From an uncultured Mycoplasmatota bacterium (lineage in GTDB: Bacteria; Bacillota_I; Bacilli_A; RF39; UBA660), in contig URCH01000002.1 of the NCBI GenBank assembly GCA_900546275.1, positions 54,236 through 118,235 on the forward strand: a stretch of 64,000 nucleotides of DNA. Reading direction: 5' to 3'. Under the pieces are notes generated by a model. That model saw nothing but the letters and a program-made list of their open reading frames with translations. It was not told the DNA's origin and did no database searches. Positions 1 through 7,835 of this stretch are shown in pieces. The translations under genes and the position numbers were made by a program. Within the stretch, counting starts at the first letter, position 1. Each line of letters begins with the position of its first letter.

Positions 1-532
1 GAGCTAAATCTTGATATAAATATTTTGAAAACATATTTTCGTCTAAATCGTTTATATCGATTTTTTCTTGTTTAACATCATCAATTATTTTTTTTGTAGC
101 ATCTATTATTTCACTATGACCACCATAATTTATACATATATTAAGTATTCCTCCTGTGTTGTTTTTTGTTTCAATTTCCATTTTTTCCATCATTGAAATT
201 ACTTTTTTAGGAAGTGGTGACTTTCTTCTTCCAGAAAATATTACCTTGATGTTTTTTTCATTAAAATATTTTCCTTCTGTTTTAAATTTATTTACAAATA
301 AGTTCATTAAAAAATTTACTTCTTCTTTGCTTCTTTTAAAATTTTCAGTTGAAAAAGCATAAACACTTAATATTTTTACACCTTTATTTAATATATAAGG
401 GCTTATTTGTTTTAATCTTTCAAATCCAGCTGAATGTCCCTCACTTCTAGACATTCCTCTTTCTTTTGCCCATCTTCCGTTTCCATCTAAAATAATTGCA
501 ACGTGGTTTGGTATTTTTATATTCTCATTCAT
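1..532 (-). CDS. uppS: Undecaprenyl diphosphate synthase, 3' part missing
   Basis: Reading the minus strand from ATG at 532 gives about 177 residues that run off the left edge, so the C-terminal quarter is missing (family about 230-250 aa). The N-terminus carries the UppS signature DGNGRWA followed by RGMSRSEGH and VYAFSTENFKR. The family is the cis-prenyltransferase that condenses isopentenyl diphosphate onto farnesyl diphosphate to make the C55 carrier lipid for peptidoglycan. The start overlaps the end of the upstream TtcA-like gene by 8 bases, so the two are probably cotranscribed and translationally coupled. The family assignment is secure. Confidence 0.93.
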   Translation of the reverse strand, partial: MNENIKIPNHVAIILDGNGRWAKERGMSRSEGHSAGFERLKQISPYILNKGVKILSVYAFSTENFKRSKEEVNFLMNLFVNKFKTEGKYFNEKNIKVIFSGRRKSPLPKKVISMMEKMEIETKNNTGGILNICINYGGHSEIIDATKKIIDDVKQEKIDINDLDENMFSKYLYQDLA

Positions 533-1367
533 TTTTATCTCCTATTTCATCATAATCATCTAAAAAATTATACTCATAATTATCTTTATGATAGCCTATG
601 ATTGTATTTAAGTTGACATTGCATACACTTTTAAATATATTTTGATCAATGTTCTTATTTATTTTCCTAAATGATTTTATTAATTCTTTCATTTCTAATC
701 TTTTTGATGTTTTCATATCTTTTATATAATTATCTTCTGTAAATTTACAAGCGCAATTTATAAATGATAGTTCATTTGCTTTTGAAAATGAAATTATATC
801 TGCTTCTTTAATAAAATACATTGGCCTTATCAATTCCATTCCCTCAAAGTTTGTACTATGAAGTTTTGGCATCATTGTTTTGATTTCACCACCATATATT
901 AAACTTAATAAAATTGTTTCAACGACATCATCATAATGATGACCTAACGCAATTTTATTGCATCCTAATTCTTTTGCTTTACTATATAATGTTCCTCTTC
1001 TCATTCTAGCGCATAAATAACAAGGACTGCCTCCTACATTATTTACAATCTCAAAAATATTTGAATCAAATATTTTAATTGGTATATTTAATATCTCTGC
1101 ATTTTCTTTTATTTTTTTTATATTTTTTTCTGCGTATCCAGGGTTCATGACGATAAATTCTAATTCAAATTTGACCTTTCCATGTTTTTGTAATTCCTGA
1201 AAACATTTTGCCATTAAAAATGAATCTTTTCCCCCAGATATGCAAACAGCAATTTTATCATTTTCTTTTACCATTTTATATTCTGAAATCCCTTTTACAA
1301 ATTTAGACCAAATATCTTTTCTATATTTTGTAATAAGATTTCTTTCAATTTCTTTATATCTTTCCAT
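525..1367 (-). CDS. TtcA/TilS-family tRNA 2-thiolation ATPase
   Basis: PP-loop ATP pyrophosphatase of 280 aa. The P-loop is CISGGKDS near residue 45, and CYLCARMRRG supplies the CxxC of TtcA-like enzymes that bind an Fe-S cluster or carry sulfur. The motif GHHYDDVVET also matches the TtcA family. The family adenylates a tRNA base (C32 in E. coli TtcA) before sulfur insertion. An earlier in-frame ATG at 1379 exists, but an extended -10 box ends only 8 bases upstream of it, and GGTGA lies 5 bases before the ATG at 1367, so I prefer 1367. The exact substrate base cannot be read from sequence. Confidence 0.82.
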   Translation of the reverse strand: MERYKEIERNLITKYRKDIWSKFVKGISEYKMVKENDKIAVCISGGKDSFLMAKCFQELQKHGKVKFELEFIVMNPGYAEKNIKKIKENAEILNIPIKIFDSNIFEIVNNVGGSPCYLCARMRRGTLYSKAKELGCNKIALGHHYDDVVETILLSLIYGGEIKTMMPKLHSTNFEGMELIRPMYFIKEADIISFSKANELSFINCACKFTEDNYIKDMKTSKRLEMKELIKSFRKINKNIDQNIFKSVCNVNLNTIIGYHKDNYEYNFLDDYDEIGDKNE

Positions 1368-1386
1368 ATACTTCACCATACAAATA

Positions 1387-1395
1387 ATTATACCA
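1387..1395 (-). promoter_or_regulatory. Extended -10 promoter of the TtcA-like gene
   Basis: The minus strand reads TG-n-TATAAT, a consensus extended -10 element. Transcription would begin near 1380, at or just before the first possible ATG (1379), which favours the start at 1367 that has its own ribosome binding site. Confidence 0.6.
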
Positions 1396-1416
1396 TTAAA
1401 TAGTATTTTATACTAC

Positions 1417-1439
1417 AAAAAAAGCATATATTATGCTTT
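1417..1439 (-). terminator. Rho-independent terminator overlapping a stop codon
   Basis: Perfect 8-bp inverted repeat AAAGCATA/TATGCTTT with a 3-base loop, followed on the minus strand by seven T. The stop codon of the zinc-ribbon gene (1431-1433) lies inside the hairpin. Confidence 0.75.
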
Positions 1440-1937
1440 AATACAAATGTATATAATATAAAATATTACAATAAATATGGCAAAAATAAATGGTGCAGAT
1501 AAATTTGTGCCTCCACTATATGCAAGCACATCTTTATAGTTTTCTTTTTTTATTATTCTTTTTATTTTAATTTTAGAAATTGCTAAATATATTGAATTTC
1601 CAAACATAATAAAAAATAAAAAGTTAGCTAGAAAAAGATAAATAAAGTTTAAATTAAATACATTAATCCAAATATAAAAGATAGTTAATTCTATAATAAA
1701 GAGTATAAGTGCAAAAGTGTAACATTTTCTATAAAAATAATATAAAAAATTAAAAATCCCTGAATAAATATTAAAATTATTATAAATTATTTTTTCTGAA
1801 TTTTTGCCAATAAAAATGTCTAAATCATTTTCATGTGGGGAAGTTTTGGGCATTAAAGTAACATCAGTTTTAGAAAATATACCACATTTACTACAGTAAC
1901 CATTACTACACTCGGTATTACATTTTGGACATAACAT
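1431..1937 (-). CDS. Zinc-ribbon membrane protein of unknown function
   Basis: A 168-residue protein that starts with a compact zinc ribbon (CPKCNTECSNGYCSKCG, two CxxC pairs in the first 20 residues). It is followed by a polar linker and about three hydrophobic segments in residues 60-168. Such ribbon-plus-membrane proteins are common in Firmicutes and mostly uncharacterised. The start at 1937 has a strong AGGTGATAAT site and its own promoter, so it is transcribed separately from sigE. I do not recognise a function. Confidence 0.7.
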   Translation of the reverse strand: MLCPKCNTECSNGYCSKCGIFSKTDVTLMPKTSPHENDLDIFIGKNSEKIIYNNFNIYSGIFNFLYYFYRKCYTFALILFIIELTIFYIWINVFNLNFIYLFLANFLFFIMFGNSIYLAISKIKIKRIIKKENYKDVLAYSGGTNLSAPFIFAIFIVIFYIIYICIKA

Positions 1938-1953
1938 ATTATCACCTATATTT

Positions 1954-1981
1954 ATTATACAATAGATTAAATAAATTTCAA
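1954..1981 (-). promoter_or_regulatory. Sigma-A type promoter of the zinc-ribbon gene
   Basis: TTGAAA, a 16-base spacer ending in TTG, then TATAAT on the minus strand, lying in the 47-base gap after sigE. Near-consensus housekeeping promoter. Confidence 0.6.
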
Positions 1982-1984
1982 ATA

Positions 1985-2674
1985 TTAGCTTTTAGTAACA
2001 CTTCTAAGTCTTCTAATTACTTTTTTTTCAATTCTTGAAATATATGACTGACTAATTCCAAGTAAATTAGCAACATCTTTTTGTGTCATTTCTTCATTAT
2101 TATATAACCCATATCTAAGTATCATTATTTTTTTATCTCTATTATTTAATTTATCAATTTCTTTATAAAATAATTTTTTATCATTTTCATTTTCAATTTC
2201 TTTAGTTACTATATCTGAATCAGTGCCTAATATATCTTCTAAATGTAATTCATTTCCTTCTGAATCATAACTCAAACTATCTTCAAAACTTACTTCTCCT
2301 CTTCTTTTTTTATTTTTTCTTAAAAACATCAATATCTCATTATCTATACATCTTGATGCATATGTTGCAAGTTTAATATTTTTATCTAGTTTATAAGTAT
2401 TTACTCCTTTTATTAATCCTATTGTACCTATGCTAACTAAATCTTCTAAGTCAAGGCCAGTGTTTTCATATTTTTTAGCTAAGAAAACAACTAATCTTAA
2501 GTTATGTTCTATTAAAATGTTTTTCGCATTTTTATCTCCATTCATTGAACTTTCTACATATCTTGTTTCTTCTTCTTTTGATAAAGGTTCAGGAAGTTTA
2601 TCTGCGCTTCCTACAAAAAATATACTATGTTCTTTTATAAAACCTAAAATATAATTTATTATTTTTCTTATCAT
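1985..2674 (-). CDS. sigE: Sporulation sigma factor E precursor
   Basis: 229-residue sigma-70 factor closely matching SigE, the early mother-cell sigma of endospore formers. Region 2 has the NLRLVVFLAKKYENTGLDLEDL and KLATYASRCIDNEI type motifs, and region 4 ends with TQKDVANLLGISQSYISRIEKK. The first roughly 25 residues form a basic, hydrophobic pro-sequence before FFVGSADKLPEPLS, which aligns with the YYIGGSEALPPPLS junction of Bacillus pro-SigE, where SpoIIGA cleaves. The start is set at 2674: GGAGGG lies 5 bases upstream and the ATG overlaps the spoIIGA stop as ATGA. A longer in-frame start at 2710 has no such site. Confidence 0.93.
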   Translation of the reverse strand: MIRKIINYILGFIKEHSIFFVGSADKLPEPLSKEEETRYVESSMNGDKNAKNILIEHNLRLVVFLAKKYENTGLDLEDLVSIGTIGLIKGVNTYKLDKNIKLATYASRCIDNEILMFLRKNKKRRGEVSFEDSLSYDSEGNELHLEDILGTDSDIVTKEIENENDKKLFYKEIDKLNNRDKKIMILRYGLYNNEEMTQKDVANLLGISQSYISRIEKKVIRRLRSVTKS

Positions 2675-3462
2675 ATTTTTCCCTCCAATAGTTCTATATT
2701 TAATATGCAATCTACTCCATTTATATTAATATTATTCTTTGATATTCCAAATATTACATCATTAAATATCCCAATTCCTTCTATGTTTATTTTTTTCACT
2801 TTAAAAGTCTTGATAAAATCTTTTCCAGAAACTGTGTTTATTGGAATTAAGGTTGGTGGTGGTAATTTGTATTTTTTTATTATGTTTTCATTAATTATAG
2901 TTATTGGTTTATTTGAATATGGACTTTTTAGTTTATTTCCTGTATCTACAAATCCAATACATTTTATATCATTATCATCTAAATATATATCTATATTGTA
3001 ATATGAATTATAGTTATTTTTTAATGTTTTGACTTGTTTTATATAAATATATATTATTATTGGTGACAAAATAGCTAAACACAATAAATTTATGCTTAAA
3101 CCGTTATTATAAAAAACTAATCCATTATTTTTATATGAAAATTGCGTATTTATAAAATATATAAATCCCCCTAGCACAATACTATTTATATATAAAAATA
3201 ATAAGTTTTTACAAAAATATTTTATATTTTTATAGTTAAATGAAATTAGTAGCATTAAAATACTTGTTATAAATTTTATTAAAAATAACTGAATTGTATT
3301 TATTTTTATAAAAAGTAATAATACACTTAAACTACCTATAAATGCTGCAATCATAAGTTTATGAATTTTTATAATTCTTTTTAAAATAATGGCAACTGAT
3401 AATAATAAAAGAAAATCTAAACCAAAATTTATAAATAATATTAAATCTATATATATTTTCAT
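2671..3462 (-). CDS. spoIIGA: SpoIIGA, pro-sigma-E processing membrane protease
   Basis: 263 residues. The first half (to about 150) is five hydrophobic helices; the second half is a soluble domain with GFVDTGNKLKSPYS, the DTG motif of an aspartic protease. SpoIIGA sits in the septal membrane and cleaves pro-SigE after a SpoIIR signal from the forespore. It lies directly upstream of sigE with a 4-base ATGA overlap, the arrangement known in Bacillus and Clostridium. Sequence identity outside the DTG motif is low, as usual for this family, so order and topology carry the assignment. Confidence 0.9.
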   Translation of the reverse strand: MKIYIDLILFINFGLDFLLLLSVAIILKRIIKIHKLMIAAFIGSLSVLLLFIKINTIQLFLIKFITSILMLLISFNYKNIKYFCKNLLFLYINSIVLGGFIYFINTQFSYKNNGLVFYNNGLSINLLCLAILSPIIIYIYIKQVKTLKNNYNSYYNIDIYLDDNDIKCIGFVDTGNKLKSPYSNKPITIINENIIKKYKLPPPTLIPINTVSGKDFIKTFKVKKINIEGIGIFNDVIFGISKNNININGVDCILNIELLEGKI

Positions 3463-3482
3463 ATTATCTCACCAAACTCATT

Positions 3483-3515
3483 ATAAAAAAAACGACCATA
3501 TTATTATGTCGTTTT
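3483..3515 (-). terminator. Terminator at the end of the division operon
   Basis: 8-bp stem AAAACGAC/GTCGTTTT with an 11-base loop that contains the pbpB stop codon, followed on the minus strand by a T run. It separates the mraZ operon from spoIIGA. Confidence 0.72.
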
Positions 3516-5669
3516 TTCAGATTCATTTGTATTTTTATCTTGAGTTTTTTCTACATAATTATCTTTTAAATCTATTGTAAGAATAATATCATTTGTTATA
3601 ACTGTACCAGGTTCTATGCTTTGATTTGTAACATATCCATAACCATTCATCTGATAATTTACATTTATAAGTTTCATTAATGCTTCAACTTCTTTTTTAG
3701 ACCATCCAGATAATGACGGCATTTTTATTTTATCAGAGTTTGTAATCAATATAACTCTTTCATTTTCAATAATTTTTTGATTGCTACTAGGATATTGATT
3801 TATTATTTTATCTCCATCTCCAATAACTACAACTTTTAAATTTTGATTTTTTAATTTGCTTGATACTTCTTTAACAGACTTATTTATATAGTTTTCTACT
3901 GTATATTCATTCAATGTATCTTTTTCATTGTTTGTTCCATTGATATTATAATATTTAGCTGTATTTTTTATTATATCTCGTATAGCTAAATAAAGTCCTC
4001 TTGATTTTTCTACAACTGGTTTTTTTATTGCTCCATATATAATTAGTTGTGGATCATCTTTAGGATAAATCAAAGCTGCTGAATAAATATATTGATTTAA
4101 GTATTTTCCATTCTCGTATAGTTGAGCTGTTCCTGTTTTTCCTATAACATCTAACCCATCTACTCTATATGCAGTTCCTGTTGTACCCTCGTTTTTATTA
4201 TTTACAACGTTATACATTAACTCTTTCATTTTTTCTACTGTTGATTCTTTAACTATCTGTTCACTTTCCTGTTTAGTTCCTTGATAAGTTACTTCACCTT
4301 TGTTATTAACTATTTTATCTATTATATATGGTTTTAGCATTTTTCCATTATTACTAATAAGTGTAAGTGCTTGTAACTGTTGTATTGGTGTTGTTAATAT
4401 TCCTTGACCAAAAGCTGCTGAATAAACTTCTATTTCATAATTAAATTTTATTTTTCCAGATACTTCTCTACTTAATTCGATTCCTGTTTTTTGACCAAAT
4501 CCATATTTTTCATAACACTCTTTTAATTCTGATTTAGTAATAATATTATTTTTAACTAAATATGAAACTCCAACGTTACTTGAATATTCATATCCTAAAT
4601 CATATGTAATTGATCCCCAACCAGTTCTATTCCAGTCAAATATTTCTTTATCTCCTGATTTAATCGAACCTGACTGAAATGTATCACTTCCGTTATATCT
4701 TCCATTTTCTATTGCACACATATAAGCATATGTTTTCATTGTAGAACCTGGTTCAAAAGCATATGAAACTAAAGGATTTTCGTAATTAGTTATATTTAAT
4801 ATATTTGGATTATATGATGGTGTTGCAGCACTACCTAAAATTTTACCTGTTTTTGCATCCATTACTGTTATAGTCATCCAATCTGAAGGATAAGAAGCCT
4901 CAGCTGATTTTATTGCATCTTCTAAAAATCTTTGAACTCCTGAATCTATAGTAAGATATATATCATCTCCATTTACAGCATCAATTTTTTCTTCTGGTGT
5001 ATCTGGAATTTTATACCCATAAATATTTCTTTGATATTTTAATGAACCATCTGTTCCTTTTAAAGCATCATTGTACTTAGATTCTATACCAAGTTCACCA
5101 ATTATTTCACCATCTTCATTTTTTTTAGCATAACCTATTATATATGAAGCAAAATCACCGTTCGGATAATATCTTTTTTGATCCTCAATAAAATCTATTC
5201 CTGGAAGTTCCAAATCAGCTATTTCTTTTTTCTTAACCTCTGTTATTCCACGTCCACCCGGGCCTAGTTCAACTTGATATGCACTACTTGATAATAAATT
5301 TTTTAAAGTTTCTTCTGACATATTTAATATTGGAGATAGTTTAGAGGCAGTATAATCTATATCTACAACATGCTTAGGATTTGATGAATCAGTAGTTCTT
5401 GTACTTGAAAGATAAGCAATAACAGTATAAGAAGTGACATTTATAGCAAGTGCATTTCCAGATGAATCAAATATATTTCCACGCGAAGCTCTAAGGACAG
5501 TAGATACAGTATTTCTATTGGTTGCAAATTTTTTTATATTTATTCCATACACAGATGGAAATAAGGAAATATAACCAAACTGGAGTATAATAATGCAAAA
5601 TAAAACAAGAAAAATAATAAACACTTTTATAGGATATTTCCATGTTTTATTATTATTTCTTGGTTTCAT
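3504..5669 (-). CDS. pbpB: Class B penicillin-binding protein with two PASTA domains
   Basis: 721-residue septal peptidoglycan transpeptidase. One N-terminal membrane helix (residues 12-32) precedes a PBP dimerisation domain (about 50-230) and a transpeptidase domain with the serine motif S309-T-M-K312, the SxN motif at S363-S-N365 and KTGT at 510-513. Two PASTA repeats fill about residues 600-705. Length and two PASTA domains match Bacillus PbpB (PBP2B, 716 aa) better than the sporulation-specific SpoVD, which has one PASTA. It follows ftsL and partners with FtsL/FtsW in the divisome. A SpoVD-like role cannot be excluded because only one such gene is seen here. Confidence 0.9.
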   Translation of the reverse strand: MKPRNNNKTWKYPIKVFIIFLVLFCIIILQFGYISLFPSVYGINIKKFATNRNTVSTVLRASRGNIFDSSGNALAINVTSYTVIAYLSSTRTTDSSNPKHVVDIDYTASKLSPILNMSEETLKNLLSSSAYQVELGPGGRGITEVKKKEIADLELPGIDFIEDQKRYYPNGDFASYIIGYAKKNEDGEIIGELGIESKYNDALKGTDGSLKYQRNIYGYKIPDTPEEKIDAVNGDDIYLTIDSGVQRFLEDAIKSAEASYPSDWMTITVMDAKTGKILGSAATPSYNPNILNITNYENPLVSYAFEPGSTMKTYAYMCAIENGRYNGSDTFQSGSIKSGDKEIFDWNRTGWGSITYDLGYEYSSNVGVSYLVKNNIITKSELKECYEKYGFGQKTGIELSREVSGKIKFNYEIEVYSAAFGQGILTTPIQQLQALTLISNNGKMLKPYIIDKIVNNKGEVTYQGTKQESEQIVKESTVEKMKELMYNVVNNKNEGTTGTAYRVDGLDVIGKTGTAQLYENGKYLNQYIYSAALIYPKDDPQLIIYGAIKKPVVEKSRGLYLAIRDIIKNTAKYYNINGTNNEKDTLNEYTVENYINKSVKEVSSKLKNQNLKVVVIGDGDKIINQYPSSNQKIIENERVILITNSDKIKMPSLSGWSKKEVEALMKLINVNYQMNGYGYVTNQSIEPGTVITNDIILTIDLKDNYVEKTQDKNTNESEKTT

Positions 5670-5684
5670 TTAAACACCTCGTTA

Positions 5685-5978
5685 CTATTCATTAACAACT
5701 AATATATTATCATTATTATAAGCCAAACCCATTTCTTTTACAACCTCTTTTACATAATCAAATGATGTTAATTCATTAACTTGCATTGTTAAAGATTCGT
5801 TTTCTTTTTCTTGCGTAGTAATCTTTGCTCTTACTTTTTCATTGTTAATGCTTAAATTACCTAATGTTGCTCCGCAAAAAATTTTAAGTACAAATGTAAA
5901 TAAAAATGCTATAACTGAAAAACTATAAAGTAACTTTTCTCCTCTTGTAATTTTGCTTTTTCTTACTCTTTTTTCCAT
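5685..5978 (-). CDS. ftsL: Cell division protein FtsL
   Basis: 97-residue bitopic protein: short basic cytoplasmic tail, one membrane helix at about residues 15-37, then an extracellular coiled-coil-like segment (KVRAKITTQEKENESLTMQ). Sequence conservation is weak in this family, but size, topology and position between rsmH and pbpB identify it. FtsL forms a complex with DivIC/FtsB and DivIB and helps activate septal PBP2B. It starts one base upstream of the rsmH frame end, so the genes are tightly coupled. Confidence 0.83.
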   Translation of the reverse strand: MEKRVRKSKITRGEKLLYSFSVIAFLFTFVLKIFCGATLGNLSINNEKVRAKITTQEKENESLTMQVNELTSFDYVKEVVKEMGLAYNNDNILVVNE

Positions 5979-5979
5979 A

Positions 5980-6897
5980 TTATTTTACCCTTTCTATTAC
6001 TCTTAATCTTGCACTTCTTGCTCTTTTATTCTTTTCTATTTCTTCTTTAGTTGGACTTATATTTGCTACTATTTTAAATTTTGGTTGAAATTCTTCAGGT
6101 ATTATTGGAAGTTTATTTAGTTCTTTATCAACCTTACTTACTTCATTAAATATTTCCTTGCACATTCTATCTTCTAATGAATGAAATGTTATAACGCATA
6201 TTCTTCCACCTATTTTTAATAAGTCTAATGAATCTTTTAAACTTTTTTCAAAAACATTTAATTCATCATTTACTTCAATTCTTATTGCTTGAAATACTTT
6301 GCGTGCCGGATGTTTTTCTCTCCTATATTTTTCAGGAACAGAAGATTTAATTATTTCAACCAATTCTAATGTTGTTTCTATTTCTTTTGTTTCTCTTGTT
6401 TTAATAATTTTTTTTGCAATCGAAGAAGCATATTTTTCTTCACCATACTTATAAAATATTTCAGTTAGTTTTTCATATGGATACTCATTTACTACTTCAT
6501 AAGCACTAAGGCTTTTTGTCTGATCCATTCTCATATCTAATTTTGCATCATTATGAAAACTGAAACCTCTTTCATCTTCATCAAGTTGTGGGCTTGATAC
6601 ACCTAAATCATATAATATAGAATCAACTTCAGTTATGTTTCTTTTGTTTAATTCTGATTTTATATTAACAAAGTTATTTTGTATAATTTCAAAATTGCCT
6701 GATATTTCTTTTAATCTTTGATAACTGTTTTTTATTGCTTCACTATCTTGATCAAAGGCGAATAAGAACCCCTTCTTTATTCTTTTCAAAATATTACTAC
6801 TATGCCCACCATATCCTAATGTACAATCAACAACTATATCTTCTTCTTTTAAATTTAAATATTTTAGGCATTCTTCAAGTAAAACACTTATATGCAT
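5980..6897 (-). CDS. rsmH: 16S rRNA m4C1402 methyltransferase
   Basis: 305 residues, the usual length. SAM-binding motif VVDCTLGYGGHSSNIL at about 22-37, followed by the family landmarks SVPEKYRREKHPARKVFQAIRIEVN and CVITFHSLEDR. RsmH (MraW) methylates N4 of C1402 in the ribosomal P site, together with RsmI. It is the second gene of the division operon, 9 bases after mraZ. Confidence 0.96.
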   Translation of the reverse strand: MHISVLLEECLKYLNLKEEDIVVDCTLGYGGHSSNILKRIKKGFLFAFDQDSEAIKNSYQRLKEISGNFEIIQNNFVNIKSELNKRNITEVDSILYDLGVSSPQLDEDERGFSFHNDAKLDMRMDQTKSLSAYEVVNEYPYEKLTEIFYKYGEEKYASSIAKKIIKTRETKEIETTLELVEIIKSSVPEKYRREKHPARKVFQAIRIEVNDELNVFEKSLKDSLDLLKIGGRICVITFHSLEDRMCKEIFNEVSKVDKELNKLPIIPEEFQPKFKIVANISPTKEEIEKNKRARSARLRVIERVK

Positions 6898-6906
6898 ATG
6901 TACCTC

Positions 6907-7341
6907 CTAAATATTTAAGTTAGACGCAAATAAATTATCTGCAATTTCTGATAAATTATCTTCGTTTTCGTGGATAAATGTTTCCCATCTTTCTTTGCTC
7001 CAAATTTCAATTCTTTCATTAACTCCAATAACTACACAATCTTTTTTTAAATCTGCATAGTCGATTAATGGTTGATTTATATTGACTCTTCCTTGTTTAT
7101 CTAGTTCGCAAACTATTGCACCAGACAAGAAAAATCTCATAAAATTTCTAGCATCTTTAGTATTAGGTAATTGTTTATATTTTTTTATAATTGATGTCCA
7201 TTCATCATTAGGATAAATAAACAAGCAACCATCTAGCCCACGAGTAAGTATAAAATTTTCACCTAATTCATATCTTAGTTTAGAAGGAATTGTTATTCTT
7301 CCTTTTTCATCTATTGAATAGTGATATTCACCCATGAACAT
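6907..7341 (-). CDS. mraZ: Transcriptional regulator MraZ
   Basis: 144 residues beginning [21 protein letters not shown] and containing a second AbrB-like half with [11 protein letters not shown]. MraZ forms ring oligomers and represses its own operon. An in-frame ATG at 7371 exists, but GGGGTGA sits 5 bases before the ATG at 7341 and the product then starts exactly like Bacillus MraZ. Upstream lie a strong promoter and four 10-bp-spaced AGTG repeats, the expected MraZ operator; the last repeat overlaps the ribosome binding site. Confidence 0.95.
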   Translation of the reverse strand: MFMGEYHYSIDEKGRITIPSKLRYELGENFILTRGLDGCLFIYPNDEWTSIIKKYKQLPNTKDARNFMRFFLSGAIVCELDKQGRVNINQPLIDYADLKKDCVVIGVNERIEIWSKERWETFIHENEDNLSEIADNLFASNLNI

Positions 7342-7352
7342 ATCAATCACCC

Positions 7353-7386
7353 CACTTTTTGACACTTTCATCCACTTACAACCACT
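7353..7386 (-). promoter_or_regulatory. MraZ operator: four direct repeats with 10-bp period
   Basis: On the minus strand AGTG occurs at 7386, 7376, 7366 and 7356, each exactly 10 bases apart; three of the four read AGTGG. MraZ in other bacteria binds short G-rich direct repeats with a one-turn period just downstream of its promoter. The first repeat begins directly after the -10 box, so binding would block RNA polymerase. Confidence 0.75.
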
Positions 7387-7415
7387 ATTTTACGCTATTT
7401 TTATGTTTTTGTAAA
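7387..7415 (-). promoter_or_regulatory. Division operon promoter PmraZ
   Basis: TTTACA, 17-base spacer, TAAAAT on the minus strand, with transcription expected to start near 7380 inside the operator repeats. Confidence 0.75.
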
Positions 7416-7435
7416 GGTTTTTAAGAAAAAACAAC

Positions 7436-7458
7436 AAAAAAAGAGGGTTACCTCTTTT
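7436..7458 (-). terminator. Terminator after the small spore peptide genes
   Basis: 8-bp stem AAAAGAGG/CCTCTTTT with a 4-base loop, followed on the minus strand by a T run. The stop codon of the 37-residue peptide overlaps the hairpin. Confidence 0.72.
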
Positions 7459-7570
7459 AAAAAATAACTGCTCCTAATATTATTGCAAGTAGAATATATA
7501 ATACTATCAATATTATATAATTTATATTATTTTTTTTAGGAGTGCTATCGCATGATTTTTCGCATGACAT
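7457..7570 (-). CDS. Small YjcZ-like membrane peptide (37 aa)
   Basis: Tiny gene with a strong AGGAGG site 7 bases before the ATG. The product has a polar head with two cysteines (MSCEKSCDSTPKKNN) and one hydrophobic helix ending YILLAIILGAVIF. This matches the pattern of the YjcZ/SscA family of very short sporulation-associated peptides (…LFILLIIVGAAF). It lies directly downstream of a second such gene and is followed by a terminator. Function in the family is largely unknown; some members are spore-coat or assembly peptides. Confidence 0.65.
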   Translation of the reverse strand: MSCEKSCDSTPKKNNINYIILIVLYILLAIILGAVIF

Positions 7571-7597
7571 AATTTAAACCTCCTATTTATTTATCTA

Positions 7598-7681
7598 TTA
7601 AATGTATGCTCCAAGTATGATGATTAAAAGAATAAATAAAACTAGAACTATAGCAGCTCCGCTTACTCCTGTATTACACAT
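7598..7681 (-). CDS. Small YjcZ-family sporulation peptide (27 aa)
   Basis: 27 codons from ATG at 7681, preceded by AAGGAGG 9 bases upstream. The product MCNTGVSGAAIVLVLFILL continues with IIILGAYI, which fits the YjcZ-family core of an aliphatic helix VLFILLII followed by a small-residue tail. It forms a pair with the 37-residue gene 27 bases downstream. Members of this family are usually expressed in sporulation, consistent with spoIIGA-sigE nearby. I see no clear sigma-A promoter upstream. Confidence 0.72.
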   Translation of the reverse strand: MCNTGVSGAAIVLVLFILLIIILGAYI

Positions 7682-7759
7682 ATATCTCATCCTCCTTTTT
7701 GTCTTTCTAAAATATTTTATGGAAATTAGAAATATGTGTGAATACTTAAACTCAAATTA

Positions 7760-7788
7760 TTGATTTTTTATATATTTTTTGTTATTAT
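7760..7788 (+). promoter_or_regulatory. Promoter of prsA
   Basis: TTGATT, 17-base spacer, TATTAT on the plus strand, about 45 bases upstream of the coding start. Confidence 0.5.
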
Positions 7789-7835
7789 TTAAGATGTATG
7801 ATTAGTTACATACTAAAGGAGGAAATTAAAATAAT

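Noticed and set aside
3504..5669. Calling the PBP SpoVD because spoIIGA-sigE is adjacent
   Set aside because: It sits in the vegetative mraZ operon and has 721 residues with two PASTA domains, as PbpB; SpoVD usually has one.
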